Assembly: GCA_015486015.1 (NCBI GenBank)
Contig: WFSL01000043.1
Coordinates: 1 to 26,237, forward strand
Origin: Aquificota bacterium
GTDB lineage: Bacteria > Thermosulfidibacterota > Thermosulfidibacteria > Thermosulfidibacterales > B14-G1
DNA: 26,237 bases
Direction of reading: 5' to 3'
The translations under genes were made by a program, and so were the position numbers. Positions 22,836 through 26,237 of the stretch are shown piece after piece (within the stretch, counting starts at the first letter, position 1; every line of letters starts with the position of its first letter). The notes beneath the pieces were generated by a model. That model did no database searches, was not told where the DNA came from, and saw nothing but the letters and a program-made list of their open reading frames with translations.

Positions 22836-23267
22836 ATGAAGGTAGAGCAAATTTCTGTTTTCTTGGAGAATAAGGCGGGGCGCCTGGCCGAGGTGGCCAG
22901 CGTGCTGGGGAGCGCTGGCATCAATATTAGAGCCTTATCCCTGGCTGATACCACGGACTTTGGCATCTTGAGACTCATTGTCAACGACAGGGAGGGCGCC
23001 AAAAAGGTTTTGAAGGAGGCGGGATTCACCGTGGGAATCACCCAGGTCATTGCTGTGGAGGTGGAGGATAAGCCTGGGGGGCTGGCCAAGATCCTGAAGC
23101 TTCTGGCTGGTGAGGGTATAAATGTGGAGTACATGTATGCCTTTGTTGAGCGCAGCTCTGGAAATGCGGTGCTCATATTCAAGTTTGAGGACCTTGATGA
23201 GGCCATAGATATTTTGAACTCTCATGGCGTAAGGGTGATTCCTGGCGAAAGGGTTTATAGTCTGTGA
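22836..23267 (+). CDS. Double ACT-domain protein
   Basis: 143 residues made of two ACT domains (about 1-68: [39 protein letters not shown]; and about 70-140: [40 protein letters not shown]). ACT domains bind amino acids and regulate metabolism; no catalytic domain is attached. The start is ATG 22836 with GGGGGAGGGTGAC before it, rather than the longer frame from 22818. It is coupled to paaK copy 1, which suggests it senses an aromatic or branched-chain amino acid and modulates the ligase or IOR pathway. The partner is not shown by sequence. Confidence 0.88.
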   Translation: MKVEQISVFLENKAGRLAEVASVLGSAGINIRALSLADTTDFGILRLIVNDREGAKKVLKEAGFTVGITQVIAVEVEDKPGGLAKILKLLAGEGINVEYMYAFVERSSGNAVLIFKFEDLDEAIDILNSHGVRVIPGERVYSL

Positions 23268-23284
23268 TTCTCTACAGTGATCCC

Positions 23285-23920
23285 TCAGGGGGAGGCCCTC
23301 GGGGCCTCCCCCTCTTTTATCTCCAGGTATGCATAGGTGATGGCTAAGGTGATGTAGGGTGAGACAAGCAAGGTGGCTGCAAAGGAGGCAAATGGTGACA
23401 CCCTATTTGCGCCTCCTTCTAAGAGGAGGGCTATGGAAGTAAGGTACAAAAAAACAAAAGATACAGAGAAAGGATAGGCCTTTACAAGATTCATGCTTTC
23501 CCTAATAGATTGAATGGGCTGTTTTTGGGCCAAGATCACTTCTTGAAAGGCAAAAAATGTGAGTACAAGCACCACAACCCCAGGGATGATAAATAGGAGA
23601 AACCCTACCATGGCCCCTACAAATATGACGGCGAAGGTTGCCAGCACCCTGGGGTATACTTTTACACCATGTACCAGCGCCTTTCCTATGGAGGAAGGCT
23701 CGCCTCGATAGCCCTTAGGGGCCATGGAGATAATGATGGTGGAGGAAAAAAGCCCTGCGAGTGTTTGGAGTGTGAGTGAGAGGGCAAGGGCCCTCTGGTC
23801 TGTATGTCCAGTGGTCATGGACACGAGCCCTGCTGAAGCTGGGAGCAGAGGAGGAATGAGATAAGCAGGATCCCGCAGGATGGAGAGCAGGGGGAGAAGG
23901 ATGACTTTGAAGAGCTCCAT
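23285..23920 (-). CDS. Multi-pass membrane protein of unknown function
   Basis: 211 residues with about five hydrophobic segments (roughly 5-30, 46-66, 92-128 as two adjacent spans, 150-168, 177-200). The pattern IIPGVVVLVLTFFAFQEVIL then SIRESMNLVKAYPFSVSFVF resembles the YciC / glycerophosphodiester phosphodiesterase membrane-domain group (P-G-I-x-x-x-x...S-x-x-L-V-K-G). No catalytic residues are apparent. It is convergent with the ACT gene. Its last codons are encoded within that gene's terminator hairpin (23288-23318). Confidence 0.6.
   Translation of the reverse strand: MELFKVILLPLLSILRDPAYLIPPLLPASAGLVSMTTGHTDQRALALSLTLQTLAGLFSSTIIISMAPKGYRGEPSSIGKALVHGVKVYPRVLATFAVIFVGAMVGFLLFIIPGVVVLVLTFFAFQEVILAQKQPIQSIRESMNLVKAYPFSVSFVFLYLTSIALLLEGGANRVSPFASFAATLLVSPYITLAITYAYLEIKEGEAPRASP
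23288..23318 (+). terminator. Intrinsic terminator of the paaK-ACT transcript
   Basis: GGGGGAGGCC (23288-23297), loop CTCGG, GGCCTCCCCC (23303-23312), then TCTTTT. It begins 20 nt after the ACT stop and lies inside the 3' coding end of the opposite membrane-protein gene. Confidence 0.8.
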
Positions 23921-24137
23921 GTCCTCACAGCGCTCCCATCACCAACATCTAATGGGGTCAAGAATTCCCCACTTCTGAATAGATCTCTCGGCACTTTTGG
24001 CCACCATAAGCCCCGTAAAAACTCTTAATTTTTTAATTATGTTATCCGATTTTTCAATTGCTGTCTATGCCTTAGGCCAGGTTGTTGGCTGGGGACCCGT
24101 TTGTCCGTTTTAGGGAGGGTGTGCTATATCCCTGGCG

Positions 24138-24151
24138 TTCACCATGGTGAA
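24138..24151. promoter_or_regulatory. 14-bp perfect palindrome before paaK copy 2
   Basis: TTCACCATGGTGAA is fully symmetric and lies immediately before the GGAGGAAGGGG ribosome binding site of the second paaK. It could be an operator or affect initiation. The rest of 23921-24137 holds AT-rich sequence (TTAATTTTTTAATTATG) that may be a promoter, but I see no gene. Confidence 0.35.
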
Positions 24152-24163
24152 TGGAGGAAGGGG

Positions 24164-25468
24164 ATGATATGGGAGCCTGAGTGGGAGGAACTTCCACAAG
24201 ATGAGATGGAGACGCTTCAACTCTTTCGCCTCAAGAGGTTGATAAGGAGGGTGTATGAAAGGGTCCCTTTCTATAGGGGCAAGATGGATCAGGCAGGGGT
24301 AAGGCCTGAGGATATAAGATCTTTAAACGATTTGAGGCTTTTACCCTTCACCACCAAGGATGACCTCAGGGAGAACTATCCATATGGCCTTTTTGCGGTT
24401 CCACTTCCTGAGGTGGTAAGGGTGCACTCCTCGTCCGGTACCACTGGAAAGCCCACTGTTGTGGGATATACCAAGGGAGATCTGGCTGTGTGGTCCAGCC
24501 TTACTGCCAGGGTCCTGGCGGCAGGGGGTGTGGGGAGGGAGGATGTGGTCCAGATTGCCTTTGGCTATGGGCTCTTCACAGGGGGTTTTGGGCTTCATTA
24601 TGGGGCGGAGAAGCTGGGGGCTACAGTGATACCTATTTCCAGTGGTAATACCAGGCGGCAGATCATGATCATGAGGGACTACGGTACCACGGCCCTTGTT
24701 TGCACTCCCTCCTATGCACTTTATCTGGCGGAGACCATGGAGGAGATGGGCGTTTCTCCTCAGGAGTTGAGGCTCAGGGTAGGCCTTTTTGGGGCAGAGC
24801 CCTGGACGGATCAGATGAGGAGGGAAATAGAGGTGCGTCTGGGCATTGATGCCACTGATAACTATGGCCTTTCAGAGGTGATGGGCCCAGGCGTTTCGGG
24901 GGAGTGCATAGAAGCCAAATCCGGTCTGCACATCTTTGAGGATCACTTCATCCCCGAGGTGATAGACCCTGTCACAGAGGAGGTACTGCCCCATGGTGAG
25001 AAGGGGGAGTTGGTTCTCACCACCCTTAGCAAGGAGGCACTGCCCCTAATCCGATACAGGACCAGGGACATCACGTATCTGTATAGGGAGCCCTGTCCCT
25101 GTGGCCGGACCCTCATAAAGATGGCAAAGCCCTCAGGGAGAACAGATGACATGCTCATCGTGCGGGGCGTGAACGTCTTTCCCAGTCAGGTAGAGGAAGC
25201 GCTCTTGGAATTAGAGGGGACCAGTCCCCATTTTCAGTTGGTGGTGGACAGGAAGGGATGCCTGGATGAGTTGGAGGTGTGGGTGGAAGCCTCCGAGGGG
25301 ATGTTTTTTGATTCTATGAGGATGCAAAAAGAGCTGGTGGACAAAATAACAGAGAGGCTCAGCTCTGTGCTGGGTATAGGTGTCAAGGTGAGACTGGTGG
25401 AGCCTCGAACCCTTGAGCGCACGGAGGGGAAGGCCAAGAGGGTGGTGGACAAGAGGTCCGTTTCGTGA
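24164..25468 (+). CDS. paaK: Phenylacetate-CoA ligase family protein, copy 2
   Basis: 434 residues from ATG 24164, chosen because GGAGGAAGGGG lies directly before it; the frame is open upstream to a TTG at 24101. The same architecture as copy 1 is seen: [88 protein letters not shown]. Substitutions in the substrate region ([10 protein letters not shown] against [10 protein letters not shown]) may reflect a different aryl acid. Its stop overlaps the iorA GTG as GTGA, so ligase and oxidoreductase are translationally coupled. This supports a role with arylpyruvate oxidation. Confidence 0.92.
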   Translation: MIWEPEWEELPQDEMETLQLFRLKRLIRRVYERVPFYRGKMDQAGVRPEDIRSLNDLRLLPFTTKDDLRENYPYGLFAVPLPEVVRVHSSSGTTGKPTVVGYTKGDLAVWSSLTARVLAAGGVGREDVVQIAFGYGLFTGGFGLHYGAEKLGATVIPISSGNTRRQIMIMRDYGTTALVCTPSYALYLAETMEEMGVSPQELRLRVGLFGAEPWTDQMRREIEVRLGIDATDNYGLSEVMGPGVSGECIEAKSGLHIFEDHFIPEVIDPVTEEVLPHGEKGELVLTTLSKEALPLIRYRTRDITYLYREPCPCGRTLIKMAKPSGRTDDMLIVRGVNVFPSQVEEALLELEGTSPHFQLVVDRKGCLDELEVWVEASEGMFFDSMRMQKELVDKITERLSSVLGIGVKVRLVEPRTLERTEGKAKRVVDKRSVS

Positions 25469-26237
25469 GGCGGTTCCTTTTAGGAAATGAGGCCATAGCA
25501 AGGGGTGCGCTGGAGGCAGGATGTCGTCTGGTCACTTCCTATCCGGGCACGCCTGCTTCCGAGGTTCTTCCTTCCTTTGCCCACTGGGCGGAGGAGGAAG
25601 GCATAGAGGTGGACGCTCGGTGGGCCATTAACGAAAAGGTGGCCTTTGAGATTGCCCTGGCTGCTTCATACATGGGTGTGAGATCCATGGTTTCTATGAA
25701 GCAGATGGGCCTGAACGTGGCCCTTGATCCCCTTATGAGCGCTGCATACACAGGGGTGAAGTCGGGCTTTGTTGTGGTCTCCGTAGACGACCCTGGCCCA
25801 TACAGCTCTCAGACAGAGCAGGATTCACGTTACGTGGCCACCTTGGCTAAGGTACCTGTCTTTGACCCTTTCTCCCCTACCCATGCTAGGAGGCTCATAT
25901 CCCATGCCTTCTCGCTCTCAGAGGAATACCATGTGCCTGTGGTGATGAGGCCTGTGCTTCGAGTGGCCCATTCTCGCCAGGACGTGGAGATAGGGAAGGT
26001 GGCTGATGTGCATTTGAGGGTAGAGTTTCCTAAGGATCCTTTTAGGTGGGCTGCCACTCCGCTTTATCGTTACCAGCTACATAAGGAGCTTAATGCGAAA
26101 CTTCGGAGCATAGCCCGGGAGGAGGCAGAGAGGCTTGAGGCCCAGCTATCTTCTGTAAAAGATCGCCGGCTTATCCTGGCCTCGGGCGCTTTGGCTGCCT
26201 GTGTTAGGGAGATCACAGGGGGGGAGGGGCTTTTGGG
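25465..26237 (+). CDS. iorA: Indolepyruvate:ferredoxin oxidoreductase alpha subunit, cut by window edge
   Basis: About 257 N-terminal residues are visible. The enzyme oxidatively decarboxylates indole-, phenyl- or hydroxyphenylpyruvate to aryl-acetyl-CoA, reducing ferredoxin, with thiamine diphosphate. The start is [20 protein letters not shown]; the Pyr-domain signatures [58 protein letters not shown] and [18 protein letters not shown] are those of IorA. The ThDP PP domain and the ferredoxin-type cluster domain, expected later, lie beyond the edge. The GTG start overlaps the paaK stop by four bases. Confidence 0.93.
   Translation, partial: MRRFLLGNEAIARGALEAGCRLVTSYPGTPASEVLPSFAHWAEEEGIEVDARWAINEKVAFEIALAASYMGVRSMVSMKQMGLNVALDPLMSAAYTGVKSGFVVVSVDDPGPYSSQTEQDSRYVATLAKVPVFDPFSPTHARRLISHAFSLSEEYHVPVVMRPVLRVAHSRQDVEIGKVADVHLRVEFPKDPFRWAATPLYRYQLHKELNAKLRSIAREEAERLEAQLSSVKDRRLILASGALAACVREITGGEGLL

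Overview
The window reads as a chromosome segment of a Gram-negative, probably anaerobic bacterium. TonB, the xseB-ispA-dxs order, a RACo-type corrinoid activator, PaaK-type aryl-CoA ligases and an indolepyruvate:ferredoxin oxidoreductase together fit Desulfobacterota (the former Deltaproteobacteria) best. That placement is inferred from gene content, not from a marker-gene tree.

Region 1 (1-3965): a minus-strand isoprenoid cluster xseB > (43-residue small ORF) > ispA > dxs, with dxs running off the left edge. The genes are chained by short stop/start overlaps. A divergent sensor histidine kinase and a tRNA-Leu(UAG) with its own promoter follow.

Region 2 (about 4000-8550): an accessory patch of debris. 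It holds a short IS3-orfA-like scrap, a decayed cas1, a decayed IS21 istB, an IS256-type transposase scrap, REP-like repeats, a 9-bp-period repeat and tandem duplications. Embedded in it is an apparently intact, A-rich operon DUF3793 - DUF2325 - HD-GYP. A TTGACA promoter precedes it, with one GTTAG-N6-CTAAC palindrome over the -10 and a second just before the ribosome binding site. This operon is the best candidate for an under-described regulated system. A small exported protein and an unrecognised 76-residue ORF also lie here.

Region 3 (8557-11342): rluD, a minus-strand DUF402 gene, a cobalamin riboswitch leading into a TonB-type energy transducer, and a DUF2007-like gene.

Region 4 (11385-15469): a promoter, tRNA-Arg(ACG), tadA, tRNA-Ser(CGA), rho, an ASKHA/[2Fe-2S] protein of the RACo type and a GNAT acetyltransferase, all on the plus strand. 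TadA's known substrate, tRNA-Arg(ACG), sits directly upstream of tadA, and the tadA reading frame ends inside tRNA-Ser.

Region 5 (15444-21126): minus-strand genes for a NarL-type response regulator, a FabF-like ketoacyl synthase, an aldehyde dehydrogenase family protein, a malate/lactate dehydrogenase family protein and an M20 peptidase. The two dehydrogenases are 6 bp apart.

Region 6 (21447-26237): two paralogous PaaK-type ligases. The first is coupled to a double-ACT protein; the second is coupled by a GTGA overlap to iorA, which runs off the right edge. A convergent membrane-protein gene lies between them. This suggests oxidation of aromatic amino acids or aryl-pyruvates to aryl-CoA or arylacetate with ferredoxin reduction.
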